A stretch of DNA of 64,000 bases from Vanessa cardui (Eukaryota; Arthropoda; Insecta; Lepidoptera; Nymphalidae): positions 7,539,318-7,603,317 of the forward strand of contig NC_061131.1 of the NCBI RefSeq assembly GCF_905220365.1. The letters are read 5' to 3'. The notes under the pieces are model-generated. The model was not told where the DNA came from, did no database searches, and saw only the letters and a program-made list of their open reading frames with translations. The position numbers and the translations under genes are program-made. Below, one piece after another: positions 49,101-63,216 of the stretch; position 1 is the stretch's first letter; the number at the start of each line of letters is the position of its first letter.

Positions 49101-49854
49101 TTTTAAGAAACTACAATAAAAAATGTAGATGGCACCGATTTGTATTTATAAATTGCCTTTTAAACTCACATTGAGTTAATTACCTATACATTCCTCCAAA
49201 TATATTTTGTCTTAATTTGTAACATTTTATTTTTTATTATTATTTCTAAATGACTGGTGTCATGTTTATATTTTATTGAAGATTGCTCGATGTATTTCGA
49301 ATATACTTGAAGGATTAGTGATGTATGTATGAATTAGCTAGTGACGCTATTCTTAAGCGCGACAAATTATTAAAAAAGGTTTAAGCGCAATAAACTCAAT
49401 GGTAAATAAGTTTTTAAATCAATACACAATTTAAGTAAATACACAATTTAATTTAAAGTAAATACACATTATGAAACACTACAAGTTGTTCTACAGTACA
49501 CATGCATTATAAATTTCAGCTTTACATTTTCAAATAAATATCGAAGAGCAAGCTGCGTAGTCACACTTTGAACACAAACATAAACGCTAAACGTTTTGAT
49601 TTAAAATAAAAATATCAATATACACAATTCCAAGATCTACGTTATATGTAGTACTTCAACTGTTAGTCTTTTGTAGTCTGTCATAAATTGAGTCTTCTTG
49701 CTTGATTTCCATTGTTTATAATTGACTATGACTGTTTACTTTATATTTGTATTTACCCATTCACTCTCTTTTAGTAAAAATCTTTTTAACTAAAGTTAAG
49801 TCATAAAGATAAGTCAAATATTTTTCGAATCCGTAACATTATAAATAAAAAAAT
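46131..49854. other. Intergenic, AT-rich, nothing recognised
   Basis: Apart from the 19-nt tandem repeat at 47160, no exon, repeat or RNA gene could be supported. Confidence 0.65.
47160..47197. repeat. Two perfect tandem copies of a 19-nt unit
   Basis: AAATACATATATTTATTAT twice in succession; a third copy decays immediately afterwards. Confidence 0.9.
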
Positions 49855-50146
49855 TAACAAAAAGAAAAACCGACTTCAAACAAAACACTATTTTAAAACA
49901 AATGAATATGCACGAAAAAGTAATAAAAATAATTGCGTATTCAACATATTTTTTAGAGTCTTCCTAAGTTAAATGAAATGAAAAATATTAGACTACTTAA
50001 AAGTCGATTAACGAATATATCATGTAGTTATAGTTATTGGTATATTTGGAGCCAACATAGGAGGAGGTAACAAACATAAAAAAAAAAACAAAAAAAAAAA
50101 TACAGACGAATTGATAACCTCCTCCTTTTGGAAGTCGGTTGAAAAG
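49855..50146 (-). mobile_element. Inverted-terminus nonautonomous element, copy A (internally deleted)
   Basis: Bounded by aaccgacttc and gaagtcggtt inverted ends. In reverse it matches copy B (gaggaggttatc, aattcgtctgta, tccaaatataccaataacta) but lacks the central 'aaggggctcgtatcgcttc' segment. About 290 bp against about 470. Confidence 0.75.
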
Positions 50147-50563
50147 CAATTATATAGATAGGATATAGCTGTAAAACTAAAATTAAAGGTATTCGAGTAA
50201 GTTGTGAATTCTTATTAAGATGTTATAAAAACGAAGGAGGTTATCTCATCTTTGTCGGGCTTTCCAGGTCATATTTGTGCAAGAACCCTATGACTTCTTA
50301 TGACGCAAGAAGGTCAGTATTTTATCTTCAACGCGCCTCGTAAAGATTCAAAAGGTTAACATTTATATACTATCAAAGGCTGACATAAATATTGCGAGCA
50401 CAAGAAATATCTTTTTACTGACATTTCACTGTAACACAATACGGTTCGTTTTGTAATAAAATGTTTGATTTGAATATTGTGGTCACCTGTAGACATATAA
50501 CTCTTAGGTAGAGGAAGATCGATTATAAAGCGCCCACAAATATATAACAGAAATGACAAGTAT

Positions 50564-51033
50564 TTTCAACCGACTTCAAAAAGGAGGAGGTTATCAATTC
50601 GTCTGTATTTTTTTTTAATGTTTGTAACCTCATAACTTTTCAATGGGTGGACCGATTTTGATAATTATTCAAGAAAACCCTACAGTATATCTATCAAAAA
50701 ACAATACGAGAATACTTTAACAAATATGTTTTTTACAAATTACCTTTTATACAATAATATACTGGATCAATCAAGGGGCTCGTATCGCTTCTTTCTTTTG
50801 ATTGTTGGGGCAAGGGCACTGTGGCTGACACCGGCTCCAAATATACCAATAACTATAACTACGTTATGTAATCGTAAATCGACTTTTAAGTAGTCTAGTA
50901 TTTTTCAGTTCATTTTACTTAGGAGGACACTAAAAAATATGTTGAATACGCAATTATTTTTATTACTTTTGAGTGCATATTAATTTGTTTTAAAATAGTG
51001 TTTTGATTGAAGTCGGTTTTTCTTTTTGTTAAA
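50564..51033 (+). mobile_element. Inverted-terminus nonautonomous element, copy B
   Basis: Starts caaccgacttcaaaaaggag and ends ttgaagtcggtttttctttt. Internally it has gaggaggttatcaattcgtc, caatgggtggaccgattttg and gctgacaccggctccaaata. No open frame of note. The inverted ends suggest a MITE-like element, but no clear target-site duplication was found. Confidence 0.75.
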
Positions 51034-54000
51034 ATTTTTATTTATAAAAAGTAACTAATTAAATTAAGTGATATACTCGTGTATTTTATGAGTACCTGCA
51101 AAGATAGAAAAAATAGCAATATATTCACCAAGTATTTTCTTATCATAAGATTATCTTTCTCAACATGCTCTTGTGTAGAATGTCTTTGCTTTTTCAAAAG
51201 ATATTTATCAAAAGAAACATTACACTATGCGTGTGCGCAACAAGACTATAAATACGCAGGCGCCAGCGCAGGAAGAATCGACACTATCGCAAGACAGGCA
51301 CCGCCCTTCAATCCTCTGTTATCAACACAAAGTGCAGCTGTAATAATATATTAAATTAGTATTATAATTCGAAAGACAAGTCAAGACAAAGCCATAGACA
51401 AAATGGGGAATTACTGCAGATTATCTGTATAAGTCTAGAAGATATCATACAATAAACATAAATTAATAAATAAGCCTTATCACAAGCAGATGATAAAATA
51501 ATTAAATCAAAAAAATACCGTTTTTTGTTTTAAACGCTGATTTTTTTTAAGAATGAAGCTAATACAAATATACACACAAAATATGTAATGATTATGGTAA
51601 TTAACTTTCTACCGCAGTTGTTGTTACCGTTAATTAAATTCGTCTAATCCCTACTTACATAAAGTCGTTGAAGCAACCAAAATATAACCTCTCATATAGG
51701 GTTTCTTTTGACGGCTTAAATTTCAACACTTATATAAAAAAAATCTTTACGGACTTCCGCAGTTTCGAAGTAATTATGAAATCTGACCGCTCGAAAAACT
51801 ATAACAAGAAAGAAAAATATATCGTGGCAATAACGAGGTCTGTGCCATTTCAATTAGTCATGCGGTTACTTCTCGTTACTCAATATCGTTTGTTAGAAAA
51901 ACAAAGGGATACAATAAAATAATAAACAAGTAGCTGACGAAACGGTGTCTAACTCATGCTAGCTTCGCTATCGGACGCTCTTTCTTAGAATGCAATCTAT
52001 TAGAGTACCGAGGTGAAGTATTTATTAATCGTATCAGGTTATTCAAGCAAAATGTTGAGCGCAATGTTTCTAAGAAGCTAATGACCGTTTCGAATGTTTG
52101 ATTTTTCTGTACGATATTGCACGAATTAATATTCTTCGATGTATGTCTTCGTGACAAACCCGCTGTATTGATTTAACACAGACTCATCGATGAAAGGAGG
52201 CTATTATTTCAAGTACGCTTGCCGAAAAAGTGAAAACTACTTTGTAAATGACTTTGTCATGAAGAAGCCAGCTTTGGAATCTACACATTTCTATGAAATG
52301 GAAAAAAATAATACAACGGAAACATTACTCTTTAAATATTAGGTGATTTTATTTTTTAACATTTCTCATGTCAAATTAATTTCATTTCCGCCTACCTATA
52401 ACACAGTCGCACTTAAGCAGAATCGGTTGTAGTTAATAGTACTTTATCTAAGTGAGAGTAAACCCGCGGGGCAAAGTTGTAACATAACATTAGAAGACAT
52501 TTCACAAATCCGCAGAGGGTATCTCTAGTTTTATCGCTCTGGAGGGAAATGCAACCGAGAAATTATCTGATCCCTCCCATAACTTACTCTAAAATACTAA
52601 AATTGCTTTCAAGAAATCTCTTACTGCGATCTTCACGCTCTCTATGCTTATTATAATCCATTATGATACCAATAATAGCTGAATATTATTAGCATTCCTT
52701 TAACCATTTATCCTTTTATCTAAATAGCCTTTCGGAAAGGTATAATAAGCCTTACCTGTTGTAATTAAAAATTATAATCTTTTAATCATATTATGTTACT
52801 GGAGTTTAACTACCTTATTGATCTAGTAGCCTGTAGTAATAATAAATAGAACAATTTCACAAATATTCGTCATAAAAGTGTTCTTCAATTTAAATAAAAA
52901 TGCCCAAAAATAGTATTACATTATATTTTGACAAATAACAATATATTAAGCATAAATAAATGTCTTCAAGTACGAATCAAGTCATGTTAATGTATTTTTA
53001 ACTTTCGCAAAGTACAAGACAGTATCGCTGTTTCAACAGTATGTACTATGTTATCGAGTCACGAAGCTGAAAGAAGACACGAGAACTGTTTTACTGGAAC
53101 GATCGTTTACACCGTTGTTAGCAGTGAGAGGAACTTTCAGATAGGCGAGTGAATTGTATGAAATACTTGTAGCTCTATGCAGCTCTCCTTGGAATGAATC
53201 TTTTTTTATTTTAATGATAATATAATCAATCATTGTAAATATTATTTTCGACACTCTTATCGATATTTATTTCATGCATAGGTTTGCATTTTTTAAATAT
53301 GTTTTAAGCAATATCAATAACGATTGCCATATACCAAAACTAACTTCTAAGGATGATTGATATACTTACGAGTATATAGGTTCTAGAATTTAGTTTTTAA
53401 TCTTTGCTGCAAAGGCCAACACAGACATCGTAAAATCAAAATGGCAATGAAGAAAGCCTTTCTTCATTTAAAATTAATAGTTTACAGCAAAATATAGTCT
53501 GGCGCAAAATATGAATATAATTTGCATATATTATCTCTTTCTACTTTCGACAAAGTTAAAATATGAGACAATTTAGTTAAATCACTGTCAGCAGATCGTA
53601 GAACACTCAGGATAATGCGTGATGAATTGACTTTCTTTTGACGCGATGAATGATTCCAATTATCTGACTATTAATAATACTCCTATATTTAAATAACGAA
53701 AATGAATAAAAAAATGTCACTAATAAATTAAGAGAAATTCTTCTGAACAGTATGAGATATGTTGAATTGTGAAAATGTCAAACATTATTACCTAACTAAA
53801 TATAAAAATTCTGGTTATCGAACCGGAAGTTAATCATATAAGTACAAAGATATATTTATAAAATTAAAACAAATGAGAAGCAAGGACTAACAAGCCGGCG
53901 TCTTTCGTATTGTTTGCTCGGATAGTTTCGAAATCGTTACATGTAAGAAAATAAACAATTGTACGAGTATCGATATTTCTTATTGGCTCGGGATCCGTTA

Positions 54001-57000
54001 GAGTTGCGAGGAGTGTCGGTGTCGGTGCGGGCGCTACAAAGAGTTCGTGTACCATAAATCCAAGAACCTGACCTTCCGCGCAGCCGGTGCATTGCGTCAT
54101 TGCGTTAGCACCACTGTAAATAATGTTCGATCTGCATTAAGATACCTACAGACGGATGTTTTGAAACGAACTTGTTAAAGGTGTCGCGGGGACAAAAAAA
54201 AACTTTTGTTGGTTAAGCAAATTTAATTGAGAAAAAAAATATTTTATAAAATAATCTGATAAACAAAATGATTTTAATTTACATAAAAAATAATCATCAG
54301 GGGTGAGGTCGTTGACGGTATCTGGTCATGAACATCAACAATTTAAAACTAATATTAATGAGTTGGCATCTTTAAATTAAGAACGGATAAAGCAAGCAGG
54401 ATAGCTCAAACCCACGAATGGAATGCATCAATAAAAGCCGTGCAACCAATATAGCGGCAGCAGCAGAAGCAGCACTGGACATGCAGCAATTCCTCGGACG
54501 AAGCAGATGCTCGAACTCAGCAACAACCCTCAGCTGAGTCCGCCCAGCAACACCGTAGTACTTCAGAATATACTTTATTTAAAAGTATATATGTATATAA
54601 ATACATATAAAAAAAAAACACTCCCTGTGAACAAAACAACTTATTACCTATCTTGCATAAGCACTAAGAAGGTCCTAAGAATGCCTTAGACACAGGTACA
54701 AGCAATAAAGAGTTATTAAAATTCAACAATAACTCATAAGATTGAGGCTATTGAATTGGATATTTAAAGTGTCAAAAATGTACAAATTATTGCTTAATTT
54801 GCAATAACACAAAACGGAAAAGCAAGAACTATATTTATTTTAACGAAATAGTGCCTCTAAGTGATTTAAATCACTATAGGATTCGACTTAGGTCATCCAA
54901 TACATGGACAAGGTCTATGTTCAGTTTTTGAGTAAAATATGAAGAAATTAATAGAAATAATTACTGAGCCATGTAGGATATTGATTAACAAAGGTAATTA
55001 ATGCATGAACTCACCTCAGGAGTGTTTAAATAAATAAATATTCGGCAACGCCTGTCAAATAATGCACGTGGCCGGTATTATACGACGACTGGAATTTAAC
55101 GAAAAATATGATTAAATATCATTCTAAAAACCACTAATGTGCCTCGATTAAGCAAATATAAATTGTTTTACTTACGGTTTAGTAGCCTAAACCTCTCAAA
55201 TATATATAATATAATAACTTGACGACGTAGGTAACCCTCCGTTTACGTAAGTATATAATTCGTGTATAATCTGAAACGAATGCAAAACCAATATACGAAA
55301 TGTAGAAACAATATATTAAATTTCAATATTCCAGAATATTCGCTGAATATACTCACGAGTAAAAAAGAATATATCGTTTTAAAATACACAAGTGTCGGTA
55401 TGCGACCGGCGCCTGCACAACGATAGAATGACGACGCAGAAAACGCAGTGTTGCCGTTCCACGAAATTGACAGATAATAAAGACAACGACGGTTACGGTT
55501 CAAAAATCGAAGTTCTGTTATAAAACCGATAAATGTTTATAAAAATAAATACTATAATTTTAGTAGAAATAAATTATAGAAATAAAAAAAATTTTAGGGT
55601 TACAAAGGTTACGTCAGTTGATGAAACATTTAACACGATAAAAAACAAACAAAGCCATTTGTTTGTGCTGATTCAATATTTGTCACTTTTATTCAATACA
55701 TATTTGGAAGAAGTCACACCACCAGCTCCAGTCCAGTTAAATCGAAACTGGGACACATTAATGTTAGCTGATATTGATCTACATAGGTCGGAAAACGTTT
55801 TTTAAAACTCGAAATTTCTATATCAAATTAAAACATCCAGAAAAGCTAAACAATGGTTCTTGGGCCTGCGTGATGCATTTAAGAACTTAAATGGGCTGGA
55901 GATATCATAGATCATAAGTATATGGACAAATACAAGAGCACACGCTACGTCTTTACTCACATAAACTGATGGAACGTCAAATCTAAGACAACCGGAAAGG
56001 GTTTAGTCACAGAACCGATTTTAATACTCACCGAGACATCGGAATATACATACCGAAAAACCAAAAATCCAATGTTTTTTCTTATCGGACATCGGATCTG
56101 TGGACAAGTAAGTAAAATTAAGTAGGAATAATTAAATTAAAGAAAGTAAGACTAGACAAATGAGGCAGTAATATTTACTGAAACAAATAGCGTCACAACA
56201 TATTCAAACTTTATTAAACTTTTTTTATGGCAAAAACTATATGACATAAGCTTAAATAATTCGAACCACGGATGCAACAGATAAAACGTGATCGATCGCG
56301 AACTCAATTCTCGTCAAACAATAAATAATTTTTCACAGGCTTATAATCATCGTCCTGAAAGTCTATCAACCCACGCTAGAACCGGTAAAATTACATCTCA
56401 ATTACATTGTATATAAAATAACAAAAAAATAATCGTATAAATATAACTTATTAATTGTTTAACTGAAACTGACGTTGGCATTTTTATCGAAATTCAAAAA
56501 TAAAAATAACATAAAATAAATAAAATCATATAAAAATAACTTATTAATTGTATTACTGAAACTAGTGTTGGCTATTTGATCGAAATCAAAATTAAAAAAA
56601 TTTGAAGAAGAATGAGAAGTGAATTGGCATGTTCTGAACGTTTTTTTTTTTTCTAAACTTGTATCTATTTACATAATTTATCAATAACGTCAATAGCTGC
56701 CAAACAATAAAATAAATTCAATAGACAAATGGATAAAGTACTTGACTATTATGAATATACCTTAAAAATACGTGCCTTAATAATATAAGCTACAAGATAT
56801 TTAATTACTAAACACAAAAAAGGTTGAAGAATCAACTCTTAAATATAAATATCCACGACTTGTTGTTTTGTTGCTTAACATGAGTCTGCATCGAAAAAAG
56901 ATGTAACTCACGTTAAATGACAAGCAAATATTCCTGAGCGATTACTCTGTCACTTTCTGCTTGCACTCGGACAGCATAAAGAAATAGGTGCTCGCTATTA

Positions 57001-58641
57001 ATAAAATACGAGTAATGCATTTTATCTCCTTTTAATGGGCTTAAAACTAAATCGATTAAACTGTGCTCGATGCGATCGTATCTCAGCCCAAGTAGTTAGT
57101 CGGCAAAAATTAAAAGTGAAATATGTGATGTATTAATATTTAAGACTAGTGAGAATCTTAAATATCTAGAGCATCAGGGTACGCTTTTAAACATCACGTT
57201 TAACAGTTTATTTTATTGATTATACCTAATACTTGTAAGTTTCGATATAAAAAAATAAAACTGCATTTAAATACACTTTGCAATGCGTAAGTATTATTGA
57301 AAAAACCGAAGACTTTTTTGTTACGTTCGTTATTTTCTCCACATTTGTATTTAAAAAGAAAATACTCCAAAACGTTAAATTATATATCATACGAAACGTG
57401 GAATTCATTACGAAGCATACCTCGCATGTCGTTAATCACCCTTAAGTCAGTAACGTAACGTGAAAATTTCAAAAACGATTAAATTCTGTCGAGTTATTCG
57501 AAGATCACTGTCAATTACGCAGTATTAAATTGACCTTTGTATTGTAACAGCTTTTTCGTGTCTTTCCGAGGAGCCGTTAAGCTTGTGACGTAATAAATTC
57601 GTAAGACATTCAGAACGTTACTCTTCGAAATAAATTTCATACCCCTGTTCTTGAGTACCGTTCTTCGTACGATATTCAAGGACATATCTGAACACGAATC
57701 TCGATTGTTACTCCACATTGTGAGCCGAAAGCGCTTACATGCACCAAAAAATGTTCCAGTAATTGGGTAGGTTGATTTTAACAGAAATATACTCGCAGCA
57801 GCGAGCTGAAATGGGTAAGATAAATTTAATTATCTGGAGAACAAGTTGTTCGACATTATACCATTATTTAATACAAAAAGAAACGCTACAGATTTCAGAA
57901 TAATTGGCTACTCTTAATTAAAAGCACTTTAACATTGCATAGGTACATATAAAGAAAAGAATTATTGCCCTTTATCAGAAGTGTAAAAGGCAATTGTGTG
58001 CTTAAATACAATTATTAAGTACATTCAACTCTTTTAATTAATAAATGAATTTATTAATTTGTATGCAGGCTTTTGTTCTAGTTACCTAGCAATTTCTTGA
58101 AGCATAATAACAGAGTCCATACGCAATTGAATATTAAAATTATGATGGCACGAGGAAGCTATTTGTACCTGTCTCAAGATAGTCTTTATATGCGGCAGGT
58201 TACTATTATAATATCAAGATAGCGTACCAATGCGGCAATACCGGCCCGGTTATTAATAAAGAACCATCGCCTCCCCCTTGTCCACACGGGCTTTACGAAC
58301 CTTAAATCAGATATTATTCATTTGAACCGTATGGAACAAATACCTTATGGTTATTTTTATCTCTTTTTAATAAGATCGGTGATCCTTTGTGTTATTGTTA
58401 ATGTAGTGTAAAGAAGAGAAGAGCTTTTATTTTCATATAATTTTTTTTGTAGATATTTGTTTGATTAGCAAATTTAAAAATATTAACTACTATATACATT
58501 CGTTCTAACGCCACTAAATACTTAAATATTTTTAAATAGTTTAATCGACTTCTAATATATATCATTAAGATGTTGAGTAATAACATTTAAACCACTGTAA
58601 AAAGTAAAAACAGTCGACTATATGTTTTAACTTTTCATTAT
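51034..58641. other. Intergenic; two exon-like patches
   Basis: Contains the exon-like minus-strand frame ending at 54113, the alanine-rich short frame at 54418-54537, and a TATAAATACG-centred GC patch at 51230-51345. The rest is AT-rich and featureless apart from the duplication at 56431. Confidence 0.5.
56431..56597. repeat. Imperfect local duplication, units about 74 nt
   Basis: Unit 1 (56431-56504) and unit 2 (56523-56597) share atcRtataaa-ataacttatt, aattgt-actgaaact and gttggc-atcgaaat with scattered changes. Confidence 0.75.
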
Positions 58642-59064
58642 TTTTCAACCGACTTCCAAAAGGAGGAGGTTATCAATTTGGAGTCGGTGTCAGCCAATAA
58701 AACCCTACAGTATATCTATCAAAAAAACAATACGAGAATACTTTAACAAATATGTTTTTTACAAATTACCTTTCACACAATAATATACTGGACCAATCAA
58801 GGGGCTCGTATCGCTTCTTTCTTTTGATTGTTGGGGCAAGGGCACCGTGGCTGACACCGGCTCCAAATATACCAATAACTATAACTACATGATATAATCG
58901 TTAATCGACTTTTAAGTAGTCTTATATTTTTCATTTCATTTAACTTAGGAAGACTCTAAAAAATATGTTGAATACGCAATTATTTTTATTACTTTTTCGT
59001 GCACATTCATTTGTTTTAAAATAGTGTTTTGTTTGAAGTCGGTTTTTCTTTTTGTTAAAATTTT
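58642..59064 (+). mobile_element. Inverted-terminus nonautonomous element, copy C
   Basis: More than 90 percent identical by eye to copy B over its 3' 350 nt (aaggggctcgtatcgcttct, ctgacaccggctccaaatat). Lacks the segment after the first gaggaggttatcaattt, so the 5' part is shortened. Ends tttgaagtcggtttttcttt. Confidence 0.75.
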
Positions 59065-62000
59065 ATTTATTCATTTAAAAAATAGTTGAGATAGCTTAAT
59101 CTAATTTTAACAGCACTTTAATCTTATTTTATTTTATTATGTTACATTATCGAATGAATAAATACATTTTACGCAGTGAATTTTCTATACTAAGCTTAAA
59201 CTTGCATTGACGTCTTTAAATTATATACAGCGCCAATCAAAGTCATTAAAAATAAAGATACTTAAGTAGTCACTTAAAGACTCGATGTTTGCAGACCTCA
59301 TTTAAAATTAGCTGTTGACCTACTCTATAAATCTTAAAGACAATTTAAATATATAAATGTATTTAGGTCAATTTTTAAATTGGCAGAGAAATAAAAAACA
59401 AAACACGCAATTTGTGTTTAAGTATGAATAAAAACGTTCGAAGTATACATAGTAGTATGTGAAGACATAAAATCAGAGAGCTATTATTAGCAAACCGATA
59501 GAATATTGCAGTCCTGACAGGAGGTCTGGAGATGTGATATTTAACAAGCTATTCATCGGCTTCAATAACGTCTGAACTCGCAACTCGTATGAACAGACAT
59601 TGCATGAATCCTTGTTATGACTAAACGAGCGACGCAAGTACGATCAATTTTAATCGTTACTTAAATAATTCAACTATTCTTCTGAGTTATACACGGTTTA
59701 AATTTGTTAGTTTTATTTGTTAACGATTCGATTACACGCAGAGTATACATGTATGAATTATCCGGATTTAAAAAACTTGATGTTCTATATTTAATTTTAA
59801 AGAGTCAATCAAAATAATGGATTATAAGTGACAATTAAATTAGGTAAAGATTATATCAATTGTAGCAAAAACAGTCGTACCCTTCTGTCGCTCGTCTGCA
59901 CTGTTTCCAGGACAACAAACGGCGGAACTGACAACGCCATCCAACTTCATCGCGACTGGCACTGACAAAGCGGCGCCATCAATGCCAGCGCCGGCCATTT
60001 GACCCCGAAGAGATGTAACATGACTAATGCCTTATACATTACCTACAAGCTCATTCCAATCGCAATACACAACTGTCAACCATGGACGTAGATAGACAGC
60101 GATCGTACATAACCATGGAATGACTTTAGTTAGCATTGTCATGTATTATGAAAAAGCAATTAAAACGAATTTAACCCCATAAGCTAAGCGAGCTATTAAA
60201 TTGTATTGAAATCTGAGTTTGTATGTATTGTTGGTTATTTTACAAACTGGCGAAATATTTTGAAAAATATTTAATCTAAATAAAGTTATCCCTACTACTA
60301 GCGGATCATTAATATAATGAGTGTTATATGTGTATTAGAATATCATCTGATTTAATCTTTCAGGAAACGCCAGCACATTGGCGGTTGTATGAAACTTGCA
60401 TAATATCTCAAAGCCAGCCGTGACTACTGACAGTCGCTGTGGGCCCGCGTCCACACACGTTGGCACACCCTTGCCAATTACCTGATACACCCTGCACACT
60501 TTCGCTAATAGAAGCTGCCACGTTCAGACATGCGATTTTAAATTGCAAACGAGATGGTAATTAGCGAAAACAACCGCTAAGAGTAGCTGCTAAATGCCAC
60601 TGAGAGACCCGTATGGAAATTAGGGACAAATTACGTCTCTACTTTTACTTTCGTTTGTATAACAACAGTTACATAAAACTCGTAATAATGGATGGTTTCT
60701 TAATCTGATTATTGCCCTTATTGAGTAATTTGCTCTAAAATTTAGTGTTTTCAAGTTCAAATCGAACATTACGCTTATTAATCTTTAGTTAACGTCAATA
60801 TATTCAAAAAATGACATCATACCTATAAATTCATTTAAGAATCAGAGTCTTAATACAAAATAATATTCATTTATTACTAGAGTACAATAAAACTTTACAT
60901 AAAGAATGTATGCCTCAAATTGTTGCAAAATATATGCGTGTTGTTTGTGGTATATGTAAGATATATGTATATCGCGTAAGTGTATAAGGTTGCGTTCATG
61001 GTTATAATCTTGCCCTAGATACAAAAATATGTAGAATCTATTATAGAAAAACATTTTGTTATCTGATTTAAAGCAAAGTGTGCCATAAAAATGCAGGTCA
61101 TACCAAAGAAGTACAATCAATAGTATCAGACAAATATTTACCTACACACATATCTAGGGTAGATAATCGGATGCATGCTGGAGCCGAACCACTTATGTAA
61201 TGTACACAACCAATGAATAAATAATGTATTGGAAATGACAAAGATACGAACCAAAACGATATTTAAAAGAAAGATTTGTCTATTTCATTCCAACGAAATA
61301 GTCAGGAAGCAATTTTAAAAATAAAAACAAAATATGCAATTAAACATAAATTACATTATATAACTGTAAGGTTGCGTTTCAACATATTTATGTAAATGAC
61401 ATTCCTGGAACATTCCTTGGTCTTAGTATAAAATATTGCGAATCATAAGTAAGCGGGCGTAGTACCGAGCTCACCGAGATGAAACCACAGATACAGATAA
61501 TCTAATAAGTCAGATCTCAAGTCGAACGTCGGCCGACGTTATAACTCAGGGTTGAGAGGTTAATTAAAAATAGCAACTTTATTCTTGTATAACAGAGATG
61601 GGGTTAGATACAGACGCATCCGACTTATGCAATCGGATCTACGCGAATATCAAGAGCTCTAGGAAAATGTTTTATGAAATATTCGTACATCTCTACCAAA
61701 TACGGAAACAAGAACAAAGATAACCGATGCAAAATGTAAGGCAAACTTAAGTCATTGATCTTGCGACATTGCTTGGAATTTGATTTTTTCTGTTTTATAA
61801 ATAATTATGGAGATATATTGTTATGTATTGGAATTAGTTACTCATCCCTTAACAAGACATATTTTAGTTTTAAGGACAGTCAAAACTAAAAAAACTCTTT
61901 CGAATTCTGTGAAATTCCTATTTAATATTACTATGCGATGTTTGCTGGTTCATGATTTGAATATCTCTAAACCATTTACTTTGTTTAATGATAGTTCACA

Positions 62001-63216
62001 GACTAGAGTGTTACATAGGTATTTTATGTCGGAAGATCTAAACTATGTACATATACTTAGTAAAAGTAGAAGACGAGTATACAATAAATAGAAGCAATTG
62101 AGTATAAATATATGTGTACATAACCATTATAAGTAAGTGATCACCGTCGCCCATCAACATTGCGGCTGTAAGTAAGTTACACTGACTTACTATACCAGAA
62201 ATAAGAACAAAAATAAAACTAAGCATTTCTATTTGGCGATAGAATTTCAGATAAGGCCATAATTATCCAGGTGGGGTTATACACTTAAACCCAACCAGAC
62301 ATCAATTATTTACTAGAAAATGAGCCGACTTTGACATTAAAAAATACAAACTAAACAATACTTTTATCATCCGCGAATACGCTATATAACGATCCTTAAA
62401 AATCTAAATGACACCGTTAAAGTTGAAGGCAATTTGTTTCTTTTTGATTAACCTTATTAAAACATGCAATCATACATTCCGGCCGTTTAAACAGTTACCA
62501 TTAAGTAGCAAACGTAAGTGATTTACTCGGCGCAGGCGGTGACATCACCGGCGTCTGGGTTTACATCATAATTTCATGTATTTTATACATTGCACCGAAT
62601 TTGGAAATGACATATATTTATGTATTTTACCTGACGCTTGCAATTTATACAGGCGTTTACCACGATTGTTCTCACAAATGTCTTAATTAAGTCCGGACAT
62701 TTATTACACGAATGAAAGGACAAAACAAAAATTCCTCAGTTTCAATGAATACACAATTAATATAATATGAATGAGGCTTAATATGTTTTTACTTAAAAAA
62801 TACAAAAGTACATACTGTCAAATGGGCTACTTGGTGGTAATTAATCACTATCACAATGTAAATCTATCAGAAACCGACAGTAATTTGTTTTAAAAATTTA
62901 AATACAATTTTCAATTCGAAAAATACACCGTCTCAAACATAACAATATGTCTAAAATCACCTACAATAATCACACAAAATCGATATATTATGCGTGCCGG
63001 TCAAAGGTTTAACAGTGAACACTAATTTTAACCCATGACTTCTAACGAATTATAACAAGTGTGTTCCACTAACACAACTAACCCGCTTGTTTGTGTCATT
63101 CAAATCGTAAATAGGTACGATAAATCGATGTATGTGTATGTTAAGAAAAAAAAATCTTGTAATTGTAGACCACTAAGAAATATTCAACGTATTAAAAGCT
63201 CTTGAAGTACTCTTTA
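59065..63216. other. Intergenic; GC-rich patches at 59885-60010 and 60360-60540
   Basis: Both patches are clearly above local GC. Short open frames exist on the minus strand in each but match no family I know. The remainder is AT-rich and empty apart from the repeat fragment at 62125. Confidence 0.5.
62125..62200 (-). repeat. Dispersed repeat family, short fragment
   Basis: The plus strand reads ataagtaagtgatcaccgtc, gcccatcaacattgcggctg and ttacactgacttac, matching the reverse of the family's 3' half. Confidence 0.45.
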
